From NCBI RefSeq assembly GCF_016806695.1, contig NZ_WUED01000013.1, positions 1-49,757 of the forward strand: a DNA stretch of 49,757 nt, read 5' to 3'. Every line of letters starts with the position of its first letter. Position 1 is the stretch's first letter. The translations under genes were made by a program, and so were the position numbers. The stretch is from Campylobacter bilis. Its GTDB lineage: Bacteria > Campylobacterota > Campylobacteria > Campylobacterales > Campylobacteraceae. Below the pieces are notes generated by a model, which saw nothing but the letters and a program-made list of their open reading frames with translations, was not told where the DNA came from and did no database searches. Shown here piece by piece: positions 33,518-43,368 of this stretch.

Positions 33518-34210
33518 CTATTTAAGCAAGCTTCTTTCTTGATCTAAAATTTCTTGCATTTTTTTTCGAGTGTTTTCAAGCCATTTTTCATCTTGAAGAT
33601 CGACTAAATCCATACAAATGATTTTAAGCTTTCCTTTTTTTGCACTAAAACTTTTTGTATCTAAAATTTGGGCTGAGTCTACAAGCAAAATAGGCTGCAC
33701 TTTAAGGTTTAGCTTCTCACTTAAAATTTTAGCTCCGCTTTGGAATTTAAGAAGTTTATCACCCCTAGAACGCGTCCCTTCAGGAAATATAGCTAAAACC
33801 CTTTTTTCTTTTAACCTCTCTTTAGCCTCTTTTAAAACGCGTACTAAATCACGTGGATTTTTTCTATCGATACAAAGAAGCTTGGGTTTGTTAATAGCGA
33901 TTTTAAAAAAAGGGATTTGTCCTAATTCTTTTTTAGCAACCCAGCATAAATTTTTAGGATATAATTCCTCTAAAGCAATGATATCTAAAGTGCTTTGATG
34001 ATTCATTAAAATCATATTGGCATTAAGATCAAATTCCCCCACAAGCTCTTGTTCATAAGATAAAATGTATTTTTGCGTTCTAGCCCAAATTTTGCGTATT
34101 TTCCACAATATGTTTTGAGAGTGAGTAAAACAAAAGCAAAGCACCACAAAGGCAACACTTACAACAAAAAGAACCCAAAAATAAAGAGCCTTAATTCTTC
34201 TGTAAATCAT
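33518..34210 (-). CDS. plsC: 1-acyl-sn-glycerol-3-phosphate acyltransferase
   Basis: PlsC adds the second acyl chain to lysophosphatidic acid in phospholipid synthesis at the inner membrane. The 230-residue protein has an N-terminal membrane segment (about 9-29), the catalytic HxxxxD motif (His71 to Asp76, NHQSTLD) and the glycerophosphate-binding motif FPEGTRSRGD (142-151). Its start lies inside the last codons of the preceding SH3-domain gene, a 20-base overlap. It ends the ctpA-purC-purS-purQ operon. Confidence 0.95.
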   Translation of the reverse strand: MIYRRIKALYFWVLFVVSVAFVVLCFCFTHSQNILWKIRKIWARTQKYILSYEQELVGEFDLNANMILMNHQSTLDIIALEELYPKNLCWVAKKELGQIPFFKIAINKPKLLCIDRKNPRDLVRVLKEAKERLKEKRVLAIFPEGTRSRGDKLLKFQSGAKILSEKLNLKVQPILLVDSAQILDTKSFSAKKGKLKIICMDLVDLQDEKWLENTRKKMQEILDQERSLLK

Positions 34211-35375
34211 CTTTATTAACCCAACCTATCTTTCCATTAGAAAATAGTACTTTAATATAATTTTGCCTTTTAGCTAAAATCTCTACTTTTTCATCCGTAT
34301 TTGCTATATAAAAATAAGTTGAAGGCTCTGTGGGCAAAATCTTAGCTCTAGACCCTGCTTTAAGCACAGCATTTTGAGTATGAGTATCTACTAAAAAACC
34401 TAAAGTAAAACAAACAATTGCCAAAAGCAACACGATATAACTTTTTTTCCATACAAATAAAATCACTAAAACCAATGCTAAAAACCAAAGTGCATATTGT
34501 TTATAAAGATTAAAGCTTTTATTTACAGGATTTAAATCACTTTGAGTGCTGACTTCATCATCGCTAATTTTGAGTTTCAAATTGAAATTTTCAAGTTTTT
34601 TGCTGTCTTTATTAAAATAAGAAAATTCAAAATTCGTCTTACTTGCAGGTAAAATAGCGTAATAAAAAGCATTAGAAGCATTAAAATCACCCTTTAGATT
34701 TTCAATACCTTGCTTTTCAATGCCTTGTATGAAAAAGCTTTTTAAATTAGCATGGCTTGCGTTTAATTCCATCATCATAATAATATTAGCATCATCAAAA
34801 TAGCTTGCTTTAACCTTTTTAACTGTCAAAGAACTAGCCACAAGATGAGAAAAATCTTTATTAGATAAAGTATTTTCAAATTCAATAGGACTAAGATTAA
34901 TATCAGCTTCTTGAAACACTTTATGGTTTCTTAGAAGTTTCACAGAAATTTTATCTAAGCTTGCATTGGAATTTTTAGCTTCAAACCACAAAGTCGTTTT
35001 GTATTCATTATCTAGTTTTTCCCATTTTGCATCAGGATTTAAAAAAGATAAATTGCTTCTTTCTACGCTAATATTAAAATCAAATTTAGTATTTTCAACA
35101 GTACGTGCATAGATAGTGATAGGAAAAACTTCTCCCACATATACTTTATTTGCATACTCATCATGAGTAAGAACTAAAGTTCCTTGCGCTATAAAAGGAT
35201 CATCTGCATCGCTTTCAAAATCTGTAGTCTCATCACTAGGCACGACATTTTGATAAAAGCTTTGTTCTTCTTTTGGGAGTTTTTGCAAGGCTTCATCTTG
35301 GACATTAAAAACAGAACTTTCAGATCTAGCTAATAAAACAATAAAGCTAAAAACCAAAGCCCATAAAATTTTCAA
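34191..35375 (-). CDS. Membrane-anchored periplasmic protein with C-terminal SH3 domain (Cj0515-like)
   Basis: The 394-residue product has a signal peptide (about 1-18), a periplasmic beta-rich region with TLVLTHDEYANKVYVGEVFP that recalls BatD-type oxygen-tolerance proteins, and two adjacent hydrophobic segments (about 290-335). A bacterial SH3-like domain follows, ending IKVLFSNGKIGWVNKDDL. SH3 domains of this kind often bind peptidoglycan, but with two membrane passes the domain would return to the periplasm. The function is unknown. It overlaps purQ by four bases and plsC by 20. Confidence 0.8.
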   Translation of the reverse strand: MKILWALVFSFIVLLARSESSVFNVQDEALQKLPKEEQSFYQNVVPSDETTDFESDADDPFIAQGTLVLTHDEYANKVYVGEVFPITIYARTVENTKFDFNISVERSNLSFLNPDAKWEKLDNEYKTTLWFEAKNSNASLDKISVKLLRNHKVFQEADINLSPIEFENTLSNKDFSHLVASSLTVKKVKASYFDDANIIMMMELNASHANLKSFFIQGIEKQGIENLKGDFNASNAFYYAILPASKTNFEFSYFNKDSKKLENFNLKLKISDDEVSTQSDLNPVNKSFNLYKQYALWFLALVLVILFVWKKSYIVLLLAIVCFTLGFLVDTHTQNAVLKAGSRAKILPTEPSTYFYIANTDEKVEILAKRQNYIKVLFSNGKIGWVNKDDLQKN

Positions 35376-36019
35376 GATAAAAAACCTTCAAGCATTTTCA
35401 AACCCTTATCATTGCCAAGAATTTCTTCGCAAGCACGCTCAGGATGAGGCATAAGTCCAAATATTTTTTTATTTTTATCACAAATTCCTGCAATATCAAG
35501 CATGGAACCATTAGGATTTGACTCATATTTTAAAAGAATAAGACCTTTATCTTGCAAGTTTTTTAAAGTATACTCATCTGCATAATAATTTCCTTCAGCA
35601 TGGGCGATAGGAAGAGTGATAAGCTCATCTTTTTTAAAATTTTTTAAAAATGCATTGTCATTGGAAATCACTCTTAAATTTTGATTTTTAGAAATGAAAC
35701 TAAGATGCTCATTGTGTCTCATAGCACCTTTTAAAAGACCACTTTCAAGCAAAATCTGAAAACCATTGCAAATACCTAAAACAAAGCCACCCCTTTTTGC
35801 ATGTTCAAACACCCCTTGCATAATAGGCGCAAGTTTAGCAATAGCAGCACATCTTAAATAATCCCCATAAGAAAACCCTCCAGGTAAAACCACTAAATCG
35901 GCATTGATTTGCTTTTCTTGATGCCAAACAATTTGCGTTTGCACTCCAAGTTTTTCAAAGGCATAAACTGTGTCAAATTCACAATTTGTTCCTGGAAATT
36001 GGATAATAGCGACTTTCAT
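35372..36019 (-). CDS. purQ: Phosphoribosylformylglycinamidine synthase, glutaminase subunit PurQ
   Basis: PurQ supplies ammonia from glutamine to PurL in step four of purine synthesis. The 215-residue class I glutamine amidotransferase has the nucleophile Cys in LGICNGFQIL and the His/Glu pair in GLMPHPERACEE. PurQ acts with PurS and a small PurL in this three-part form. PurS is directly upstream; PurL is not in the window. The start is one base after purS. Confidence 0.97.
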   Translation of the reverse strand: MKVAIIQFPGTNCEFDTVYAFEKLGVQTQIVWHQEKQINADLVVLPGGFSYGDYLRCAAIAKLAPIMQGVFEHAKRGGFVLGICNGFQILLESGLLKGAMRHNEHLSFISKNQNLRVISNDNAFLKNFKKDELITLPIAHAEGNYYADEYTLKNLQDKGLILLKYESNPNGSMLDIAGICDKNKKIFGLMPHPERACEEILGNDKGLKMLEGFLS

Positions 36020-36020
36020 A

Positions 36021-36266
36021 TTATTCTTTTTCTATAAGGCATTCATATTCTTCAATAACACTATTGACCAAAAGCTCTTCGCACATTTTTCTTACTTTTT
36101 CTTTAGCAAGTTTTTCATCTTTTTCATCAAGATTAATTTGGATTTGTTTGGCGACTTTCACTTCTTTTACTCCATTAAAATTTAAAGAATGCAAGGCCTT
36201 TTCTAGGGCTTTACCTTGGGGATCTAAAACCCCATTTTTTAAAGAAATATTTACAATGACTTTCAT
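36021..36266 (-). CDS. purS: Phosphoribosylformylglycinamidine synthase, PurS subunit
   Basis: PurS is the small bridging subunit of the three-part FGAM synthase. The 81-residue protein begins VIVNISLKNGVLDPQGKALE, the family signature, and has the internal VKEVKVAKQIQINL strand. It sits between purC and purQ, as in many bacteria, and its ATG follows a good AAGGAAAAAA. Confidence 0.95.
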   Translation of the reverse strand: MKVIVNISLKNGVLDPQGKALEKALHSLNFNGVKEVKVAKQIQINLDEKDEKLAKEKVRKMCEELLVNSVIEEYECLIEKE

Positions 36267-36274
36267 TTTTTTCC

Positions 36275-36982
36275 TTAGTTTAGTATTCTTTTTAAAACTT
36301 CTTCATAAGCCATTTTTACATTGCCTAAATCCTGACGAAACCTATCTTTATCTAATTTCTCATTGCTAAATTTATCCCAAAACCTACAGCTATCAGGACT
36401 GATTTCATCGGCTAAAACAAGTTCATTTTCTTGAGTGAAACCAAATTCTATTTTAAAATCAACAAGTCTTAAATTTTTAGCATCAAAAAAAGCACTTAAA
36501 ATAGAATTGATTTTTCGTGCCATATCTTTGATTTTTCCGATACAGTCTTCATTAGGCACTAAATTTAAAAGCAAACAATGCTCATCATTGATAAAAGGAT
36601 CGCCTAAAGCGTCATCTTTAAGACAAAATTCCACCAAAGCAAAAGGCAAAATCTTTCCTTCTTCAATACCTAATCTTTTTGTAAGTGACCCAGTCGCAAC
36701 ATTGCGCACTATCACTTCAATAGGCACAATCTTGCATTTTTTAATGATTTGCTCTGTATCGCTTATAGTTTCAATTAAATGCGTTTTAATACCATTTTTT
36801 TCAAGCAAACGGAAAATTTCTGTACTGATTTTACAATTTAAACTACCTTTTCCACTTTCATTTCCCCTTTTTTCAGCATTAAAAGCAGTTAAATCATCTT
36901 TAAACTCACTAATGAGTAAATTCTCATCCTCTGTTTTAAAGATCTTTTTACCCTTTCCTTCATAAAGCATTTCTTTTTTCAT
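36275..36982 (-). CDS. purC: SAICAR synthetase
   Basis: PurC joins CAIR and aspartate with ATP to give SAICAR in purine synthesis. The 235-residue protein has the N-terminal YEGKGKKIF loop, the signature [16 protein letters not shown] and the motif [16 protein letters not shown]. It overlaps the end of ctpA by four bases and precedes purS by eight bases. Confidence 0.97.
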   Translation of the reverse strand: MKKEMLYEGKGKKIFKTEDENLLISEFKDDLTAFNAEKRGNESGKGSLNCKISTEIFRLLEKNGIKTHLIETISDTEQIIKKCKIVPIEVIVRNVATGSLTKRLGIEEGKILPFALVEFCLKDDALGDPFINDEHCLLLNLVPNEDCIGKIKDMARKINSILSAFFDAKNLRLVDFKIEFGFTQENELVLADEISPDSCRFWDKFSNEKLDKDRFRQDLGNVKMAYEEVLKRILN

Positions 36983-38301
36983 TGTTTACCTTGTTTGATA
37001 TTTAAGATTTTAATGGTATCTATGGCTGATTTTAACTGTATGTCATCATTAATTTGCTTTTTAGTAATGATATTTTTATTGTTTTTATTTTCTTGTTTGT
37101 CTTCTTTTTTATCTTTATTTATTTTTTCTAATTCCCCTTCTAAGTGTTGCTTTAAATCGCTTTCTTTAATACTAAAGCTATCTTCTTGAGTGCTTACCTT
37201 TCCTGGAAAAACTTCAATATCAGGTTTTACACCTACGGCTTGGATAGTACGTCCACTTGGAAGATAATACCTTGCAATAGTAAGCCTTAAAGCCTCAGTT
37301 TTATTAATAGGAATGATTTGTTGTACACTTCCTTTTCCAAAGGTATTCTCACCTATAACCACACCGCGTTTAAGATCTTGCAAAGCCCCACTTACAATCT
37401 CACTAGCACTAGCACTTCCTCCATTGACAAGCACAACTAAAGAAGCATTAGAAATTTTATTTTTAGCATCGGCTTTATATTCTTGATTCTCATTTGCAAT
37501 ACGCCCTTTTTGAGAAACGATAATGCCTTTATCTACAAATAAATTCACAAGTCCTATAGCTTGATTTAAAAGCCCTCCAGGATTGTTTCTAAGATCGAGT
37601 ATAACTCCTTGGACATGAGGATATTTTTTAAGCTCTTTTTTAGCCATATCCACGACATTTTTATCAAAATTAGTCACTCTAAGATAAAGCATATTTTCAT
37701 TCTCTATTAATTTAGCATAAACGCTTTCGATTTTAATAATCTCTCTTGTTAATGTGATATCAAAAGGCTTAGTCGATCCCTTTCTAAAGATAGTAAGAAC
37801 AATCTGTGTTTTTGGCTTACCACGCATTTTTTCCACAGCATCATTAAGATTGATCCCTAAAGTAGCCTCATCATTGATTTTTAAGATAATATCACCCGAT
37901 TTAATTCCTGCTTTATCAGCCGGTGTTCCTTCTATAGGTGAAACTACTGTCAAAGCTCCATCTTTCATTCCTACAGTAATACCAAGCCCGCCAAATTCAC
38001 CAGTTGTTTGGATTTTCATATCATTGAAATCTTTTTCATTTAAAAAAGAAGAATGCGCATCAAGATTACTTAAAAGCCCTGATAAGGATTTATCTACCAA
38101 ATCGCTAATATTTTGATCCTCTACATAGTATTGTTCTACTATGGCAAGGGTTTTTGTAAGTTTATCTAAAGCTTCTAAGCGTTTTTTAACTTGATCTTCT
38201 TTTTGATCAATTTTAGCTTGTAAATGGCTAGTTAAAAATAAGCATAAAATAAAAGTACTAGCAAAACCTGTAAGACTTGTAAAAAATCGTTTTGTTTTCA
38301 A
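36979..38301 (-). CDS. ctpA: C-terminal processing peptidase (S41 family), CtpA
   Basis: This periplasmic serine protease trims envelope proteins. The chosen start is TTG at 38301-38299, six bases after GGAG, giving [10 protein letters not shown]. An ATG four codons upstream (38313) has no ribosome binding site of its own and contains part of this GGAG. The 440-residue product has a signal/anchor (about 5-25), a PDZ domain (about 95-175, beginning [17 protein letters not shown]) and the Ser-Lys catalytic pair in [14 protein letters not shown] and FGKGSVQ. The C-terminal tail is Lys/Asn-rich and disordered. It heads the purC-purS-purQ operon. Confidence 0.93.
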   Translation of the reverse strand: MKTKRFFTSLTGFASTFILCLFLTSHLQAKIDQKEDQVKKRLEALDKLTKTLAIVEQYYVEDQNISDLVDKSLSGLLSNLDAHSSFLNEKDFNDMKIQTTGEFGGLGITVGMKDGALTVVSPIEGTPADKAGIKSGDIILKINDEATLGINLNDAVEKMRGKPKTQIVLTIFRKGSTKPFDITLTREIIKIESVYAKLIENENMLYLRVTNFDKNVVDMAKKELKKYPHVQGVILDLRNNPGGLLNQAIGLVNLFVDKGIIVSQKGRIANENQEYKADAKNKISNASLVVLVNGGSASASEIVSGALQDLKRGVVIGENTFGKGSVQQIIPINKTEALRLTIARYYLPSGRTIQAVGVKPDIEVFPGKVSTQEDSFSIKESDLKQHLEGELEKINKDKKEDKQENKNNKNIITKKQINDDIQLKSAIDTIKILNIKQGKQ

Positions 38302-38434
38302 AATGCACTCCATTATTGAGTTTTAGTTTAAAGACTAAATTTTAGTAAAAATTACTTAAAATTTCGTAAATCCATTGAATTTCTTAAAAATATGTTAAAA
38401 TAGCCTAAAAAATTTTATAAAGAAAGTCACAAAC

Positions 38435-38722
38435 ATGCGCCCAAAAACTCTACATCAACATTCTCAAAAACACATCAAAACAGTCAGCAATCGTTTAAGC
38501 AGAACCATAGGGCATTTAAATGCTATTAAAAGAATGATAGAAAATGATAAAGATTGTAGTGAAATTTTAATCCAGCTTGCCGCAGTAAAAGCCCAGGTAA
38601 ACAATACTGCCAAAGTGATTTTAAAAGAACATTTAGCCCATTGTGTCATCCATGCTGTGGAGGAAAACGACACCCAAAGCATAGAAGAATTAAACAAAGC
38701 CATAGATATGTTCATGAAATAG
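38435..38722 (+). CDS. CsoR/RcnR/FrmR-family metal- or thiol-sensing repressor
   Basis: This 95-residue helical protein is a full-length DUF156 regulator. These form tetramers that wrap DNA and let go when they bind a metal, formaldehyde or persulfide. Cys41, His66 and Cys70 keep the spacing (25 and 4) of the Cu(I) site of M. tuberculosis CsoR as I recall it (Cys36, His61, Cys65). The two Cys alone also match the 29-residue spacing of persulfide sensor CstR. Its own target is not obvious: the neighbours are ctpA (divergent) and clpB. By recall it is C. jejuni Cj0510c. Confidence 0.85.
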   Translation: MRPKTLHQHSQKHIKTVSNRLSRTIGHLNAIKRMIENDKDCSEILIQLAAVKAQVNNTAKVILKEHLAHCVIHAVEENDTQSIEELNKAIDMFMK

Positions 38723-38771
38723 CCTAAAAATAGTCGTCTGAATTATTATTTAAAAAAAATCACTTAATTAA

Positions 38772-38792
38772 CTTGACATTATTTGACTAAAG
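38772..38792. promoter_or_regulatory. HAIR-type HspR operator before clpB
   Basis: CTTGACA, seven bases, ACTAAAG matches the HspR inverted repeat CTTGAGT-N7-ACTCAAG at 11 of 14 positions with exact spacing. It covers the -35 box and part of the spacer. HspR is reported to repress clpB in C. jejuni. A second small inverted repeat, TTGA-ATAAA-TCAA, follows at 38807-38819. Confidence 0.75.
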
Positions 38793-38801
38793 TTATATAA
38801 T
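38773..38801 (+). promoter_or_regulatory. Consensus sigma-70 promoter of clpB
   Basis: TTGACA (38773-38778), 17 bases, TATAAT (38796-38801) is a perfect textbook promoter. Campylobacter promoters usually lack a recognisable -35 box, so this is exceptional. It would be very strong without a repressor. Confidence 0.85.
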
Positions 38802-38835
38802 AGAACTTGAATAAATCAAACTGAAAGGATAAATA

Positions 38836-41409
38836 ATGGCAAACATACAAGACTTTTTAACTGATAATATGCTTTCAAACCTAGAAAGTGCAGCATCTTT
38901 AGCCATACATTCTAAAAATAATGAAGTCATGCCTTTGCATCTTCTGTGGGCTTTAGCTGTAGATAGCACAAGTATTTTAAATCAAATTTTAAATAAACTC
39001 AATCTTTCTAAAGAGACCTTAGAACTTGAAATCAAAAGCAAAATTGCAAAGCTTCCTACAAGTTCAAATGTAAGCCGTCAAAACATACGCTTTTCAAATG
39101 ACTTAATCGATTCTTTAGAAAATGCCAAAGGACTCATGAATGCTAATGGAGATAGTTATTTAAGCGTAGATACATGGCTTATAAGCCAAAGTCAAAAAAG
39201 TCCTATTAAAGAAATCTTAGAAGCGTTTTTGGATTTAAGAGAATTTCAAAAAGAACTTCAAAACCTTAGATCTGGACGCAAGATCGATAGCAAAACCAGC
39301 GATGAAACCTTAGATACTCTTAATAAATTTGGCATAGATCTAAGTGCAAAAGCAAGCGAAGGCAAGCTTGATCCTGTCATAGGTAGAGAAGAAGAAATCC
39401 AACGCTTAATGCAAATTTTAATACGCAAAACCAAAAACAATCCCATACTCTTAGGCGAACCAGGCGTAGGAAAAACAGCTATTGTTGAAGCCTTAGCTCA
39501 AAGAATTGTTAAAAAAGACGTGCCTAAATCTTTGCAAAATAAAAAAGTCATAGCCTTAGATATGAGTGCTTTAATCGCAGGTGCAAAATACCGTGGGGAA
39601 TTTGAAGACAGATTAAAAGCTGTAGTCAAAGAAGTCATACAAAGTGAAAATATCATACTTTTTATCGATGAAATTCATACCATAGTAGGTGCGGGTGCGA
39701 GTGAGGGAAGTATGGATGCGGCAAATATCTTAAAACCCGCACTTGCAAGAGGGGAACTTCACACCATAGGCGCAACAACCTTAAAAGAATATCGCAAGTA
39801 TTTTGAAAAGGATGCAGCCTTACAACGCCGCTTCCAGCCTGTTAATGTAGGAGAACCTAGTCTAAATGAAGCATTAGCTATGCTAAGAGGTATTAAAGAA
39901 AAACTTGAAATCCATCACAATGTCAGCATAAACGATAGTGCCTTAGTAGCAGCAGCCAAGCTTTCAAAACGCTATATAGCTGATCGTTTCTTGCCTGATA
40001 AAGCCATTGATTTAATCGATGAAGCAGCAGCCGAACTTAAAATGCAAATTGAAAGCGAACCTAGTTCTTTAAGAAAGGTACGCAAAGATATAGAAACCTT
40101 AGAGGTTGAAAACGAAGCTTTAAAAATGGAAAAGGATGAAAAAAACCAAAAAAGGCTTAATGAAATCGCAAAAGAACTTGCGAATTTAAAAGAAAAACAA
40201 AAGGCCTTAAACTCTCAATTTGAAAACGAAAAAAATGTCTTTGATAGTATAAGTGCTAAGAAAAAGCAAATCGACACGCTTAAAAACGAAGCCTCTTTAG
40301 CCAAAAGCAAGGGCGAATTTCAAAAAGCAGCTGAGTTAGAATATGGCAAAATTCCAAGCCTAGAAAAAGAAGTTCAAATCCTAGAAGAAAAATGGAAAAA
40401 AATGAGTGAAAATGGGGTCTTGCTTAAAAACCAAGTTGATGAAGATTTAGTAGCAGGGATTTTAAGCAAATGGACAGGTATTAGCGTGCAAAAAATGCTA
40501 ACTTCTGAAAGACAAAAATTCCTAGAAGTAGAAAAACACCTCAAAGAAAGCGTCATAGGCCAAGATCAAGCCTTAAGTGCTTTAGCAAGAGCTATTAAAC
40601 GTAACAAAGCAGGACTTAATACTGATAATAAACCCATAGGAAGCTTTTTATTCTTAGGCCCAACAGGAGTAGGTAAAACCCAATCGGCTAAGGCTTTGGC
40701 CAAATTTTTATTTGATGATGAAAAAGCCATGATACGTTTTGATATGAGTGAATTCATGGAAAAACATAGTGTTTCAAGACTTCTAGGCGCGCCTCCAGGA
40801 TACATAGGGCATGAAGAGGGTGGAGAACTCACTCAAGCTGTACGCACAAAGCCTTATAGCGTGCTTTTATTTGACGAAGTAGAAAAAGCCCACAAAGATG
40901 TATTTAACATACTTTTAGGAATCTTAGATGATGGTAGGGCTACAGATAGCAAGGGTGTTACAGTAGATTTTAAAAACACTATTATTATTTTAACTTCAAA
41001 TATCGCTTCTCATGCCATCATGACTCTAAACGCAAAAGAACGCGAAAAAGCTGTCAAAAATGAATTAAGAAATTTTTTCAAACCCGAATTTTTAAACCGT
41101 TTAGATGATATTATCATCTTTAATCCTTTAGGAAAAGATGAAGCCTATGAGATAGTCAAACTCTTGTTTAAAGATTTGCAAGAAAACTTAGAAAATAAAG
41201 GCATAAAAGCAAGCCTAAGTGAAAATGCCGCCCTTTTGATAGTTAAAGACGGTTTTGATCCTGATTTTGGTGCTAGACCTTTAAAAAGAGCCATTTATGA
41301 TCTCATAGAAGATAAATTAAGCGATATGATACTCTCTGATCAATTGCACGAAAATGACAGCATACTCATTGATGCTCAAAATGATGAAATCATAATTAAA
41401 AAAGTTTAA
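38836..41409 (+). CDS. clpB: ATP-dependent disaggregase ClpB
   Basis: ClpB rescues aggregated proteins with the DnaK system. The 857-residue protein has the N-domain (about 1-145), a first AAA+ module with Walker A GEPGVGKT (207-214), a long coiled-coil middle domain (about 400-525, Glu/Lys-rich), and a second AAA+ module with GPTGVGKT near 610. The C-terminal [15 protein letters not shown] follows. The middle domain distinguishes it from ClpA and ClpC. The start follows GAAAGGATAAATA. Heat control is indicated by the HAIR operator. A terminator follows. Confidence 0.97.
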   Translation: MANIQDFLTDNMLSNLESAASLAIHSKNNEVMPLHLLWALAVDSTSILNQILNKLNLSKETLELEIKSKIAKLPTSSNVSRQNIRFSNDLIDSLENAKGLMNANGDSYLSVDTWLISQSQKSPIKEILEAFLDLREFQKELQNLRSGRKIDSKTSDETLDTLNKFGIDLSAKASEGKLDPVIGREEEIQRLMQILIRKTKNNPILLGEPGVGKTAIVEALAQRIVKKDVPKSLQNKKVIALDMSALIAGAKYRGEFEDRLKAVVKEVIQSENIILFIDEIHTIVGAGASEGSMDAANILKPALARGELHTIGATTLKEYRKYFEKDAALQRRFQPVNVGEPSLNEALAMLRGIKEKLEIHHNVSINDSALVAAAKLSKRYIADRFLPDKAIDLIDEAAAELKMQIESEPSSLRKVRKDIETLEVENEALKMEKDEKNQKRLNEIAKELANLKEKQKALNSQFENEKNVFDSISAKKKQIDTLKNEASLAKSKGEFQKAAELEYGKIPSLEKEVQILEEKWKKMSENGVLLKNQVDEDLVAGILSKWTGISVQKMLTSERQKFLEVEKHLKESVIGQDQALSALARAIKRNKAGLNTDNKPIGSFLFLGPTGVGKTQSAKALAKFLFDDEKAMIRFDMSEFMEKHSVSRLLGAPPGYIGHEEGGELTQAVRTKPYSVLLFDEVEKAHKDVFNILLGILDDGRATDSKGVTVDFKNTIIILTSNIASHAIMTLNAKEREKAVKNELRNFFKPEFLNRLDDIIIFNPLGKDEAYEIVKLLFKDLQENLENKGIKASLSENAALLIVKDGFDPDFGARPLKRAIYDLIEDKLSDMILSDQLHENDSILIDAQNDEIIIKKV

Positions 41410-41413
41410 AGGC

Positions 41414-41440
41414 TTGAAAGTAGATCTTTTCTACTTTCAA
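41414..41440. terminator. Bidirectional terminator between clpB and pbpA
   Basis: TTGAAAGTAGA and TCTACTTTCAA form an 11-bp perfect stem with a five-base loop. It lies just past the clpB stop and overlaps the convergent pbpA stop codon. Confidence 0.8.
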
Positions 41441-43368
41441 AATATAATCTCACTTTCATTGAATTTCATACTAGCCTTAGGCAAGGGCGATTTGATGGTA
41501 TAATAAGCACTTTCGCCTTTATAATTACCCTTATATACCCCTTGTGGGATGCTAAATTTTCTAGTTGTATCAGGGAATTTTTCCAAGTATTTGCTTAAAA
41601 ATTCTCTAAACACAGGTGCAGCAGTCCTAGCACCCCCTTCTGTATAACGCATAGGCTTATTATTATCATTCCCATACCAAATAACAGCTTCAATTTCAGG
41701 TGTGATACCGCAAAACCAAGCATCAATGCTTTTATTAGTCGTGCCTGTCTTGCCTGCTACTTCTATATCCTTCACTCTTGCATTACGTCCTGTGCCTTTT
41801 TCAACAACATCTCTCATCATATCCAAGACCAAAAATCCTTGCGCTTCATCGCTTATTTTGCTTTCATATGCTTGAAATTCTAGCACGGTTTTGCCTTCTT
41901 TATCTTTAACTTCTCTAATGATTTGAGGTTCTTTTATCACACCGTAATTCCCAAACATAGTGTAAAATTTAGCAAATTCCAAAGGCGAAATCCCAAAACT
42001 TCCAAGAACTATAGAAAGATCAGCTGGAAGGTTTTTAAACCCCATATCTACAAGCTTAGAATGCACCACATCAATGCTTATATCAAGAGCAAGATTAATA
42101 GTAGCTAGATTCCTTGATGCTACAAGGGCTTGTTTTAAGGTAATAAGTCCTTGAAAGCTTCCTCCATAATTTTTAGGTTTCCAATCCTCATTATTGCCCG
42201 CACCCCCTTTAAAAATCCTTGAAATATCAGCTATTTCACTCATAGGAGAATATCCAAGATTTATAGCCACTTGATAGACAAAAGGTTTAAAAGCACTCCC
42301 AGGCTGACGCGTGCTTTGAGTAGCACGGTTATAATTGCTTTTTTCATAATCCACACCCCCAACCAAGGCTAAAACATCCCCATTTTGATGATTTACCACT
42401 ACCATAGCACCATTTAAAGTACTTAAATTCGCATCCTTATCCCGCTTAATGATTTCATCATAGCCTAGTTTTAAAGCATTTTGTGCCATTTCTTGTACGT
42501 CTAAATCTATATTTAAAAAGATCTTATACCCCCCTGTTTTAAGATCTTTAAGGCTTAAGCTAAGCTGCCTCATGACTTCATCTACTACATAAGGAGCACT
42601 GTTTTGAGTAAGGGTTTGATCATAAACTTTAGGAATTTCTTTAAGGGCCTTATCATATTCTATCTTAGAAATCCAGCCAAGATTATACATTCTTAAAATA
42701 ACATTATTTGCCCTTGAAATAGAAAGATCAAGATGCTTAGTAGGATCATAGCTACTAGGGGCTTTTGGCATGCCAACTAGCATAGCAATTTCTTTAAGGC
42801 TTAATTCATTTAAATTTTTATGAAAATACCCTTGTGCAGCTGTCTTGACCCCATAATACCCATGCCCAAAAAAGATAAAATTCAAATACCTTTCTAAAAT
42901 CTGTTCTTTGCTTAAAAGCGTTTCCATTTTATAAGCAAGCAAGGCTTCGCGGATTTTACGCGTAATAGTCTTTTCAGAACTTAATTCTGTATTTTTGATA
43001 AATTGTTGTGTTAGGGTTGATGCGCCTTCCATAGTCTTACCGCCGCTTTTTATAATCTTTATCGCAGCTCTAAAAATCGCATCGATATTTACCCCATTGT
43101 GTTCAAAAAAGCTTGTATCCTCTATAGCTATAAGAGCTTCTATAAGTCGCGGAGGCAACTCCTCATAGCTAGCATAAAAGCGGTGCTGTTCAAAGACATT
43201 AGCTATAAGTCTGGCATTTTTATCATAAATTTGAGTCGTAAGAGGGGGTTTGTATTCTTTAAAAGTATAATCTTGCGTATCAGTGCTTGTAAAAAGATAA
43301 GCCACATAAACAAAGCCAGCTATCAATAAAAGAGTAAAGAATGAAAAAATAGCTTTTAAAATTTTCAT
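41437..43368 (-). CDS. pbpA: Bifunctional penicillin-binding protein 1A
   Basis: This class A PBP polymerises and crosslinks peptidoglycan. The 643-residue protein has an N-terminal membrane anchor (about 8-28), a glycosyltransferase domain with catalytic Glu in IEDTSFFEHNGVN and the motif GASTLTQQFIKN, and a transpeptidase domain. That domain carries SAFK near residue 355, SRN in ALVASRNLA and KTG in GKTGTTNKS. It is the last gene of alaS-maf-pbpA and overlaps maf by four bases. Confidence 0.96.
   Translation of the reverse strand: MKILKAIFSFFTLLLIAGFVYVAYLFTSTDTQDYTFKEYKPPLTTQIYDKNARLIANVFEQHRFYASYEELPPRLIEALIAIEDTSFFEHNGVNIDAIFRAAIKIIKSGGKTMEGASTLTQQFIKNTELSSEKTITRKIREALLAYKMETLLSKEQILERYLNFIFFGHGYYGVKTAAQGYFHKNLNELSLKEIAMLVGMPKAPSSYDPTKHLDLSISRANNVILRMYNLGWISKIEYDKALKEIPKVYDQTLTQNSAPYVVDEVMRQLSLSLKDLKTGGYKIFLNIDLDVQEMAQNALKLGYDEIIKRDKDANLSTLNGAMVVVNHQNGDVLALVGGVDYEKSNYNRATQSTRQPGSAFKPFVYQVAINLGYSPMSEIADISRIFKGGAGNNEDWKPKNYGGSFQGLITLKQALVASRNLATINLALDISIDVVHSKLVDMGFKNLPADLSIVLGSFGISPLEFAKFYTMFGNYGVIKEPQIIREVKDKEGKTVLEFQAYESKISDEAQGFLVLDMMRDVVEKGTGRNARVKDIEVAGKTGTTNKSIDAWFCGITPEIEAVIWYGNDNNKPMRYTEGGARTAAPVFREFLSKYLEKFPDTTRKFSIPQGVYKGNYKGESAYYTIKSPLPKASMKFNESEIIF

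Noticed and set aside
36435-36965. Plus-strand frame of 176 codons
   Set aside because: It is antisense to purC, which has complete family motifs; long antisense frames are expected with this codon use.
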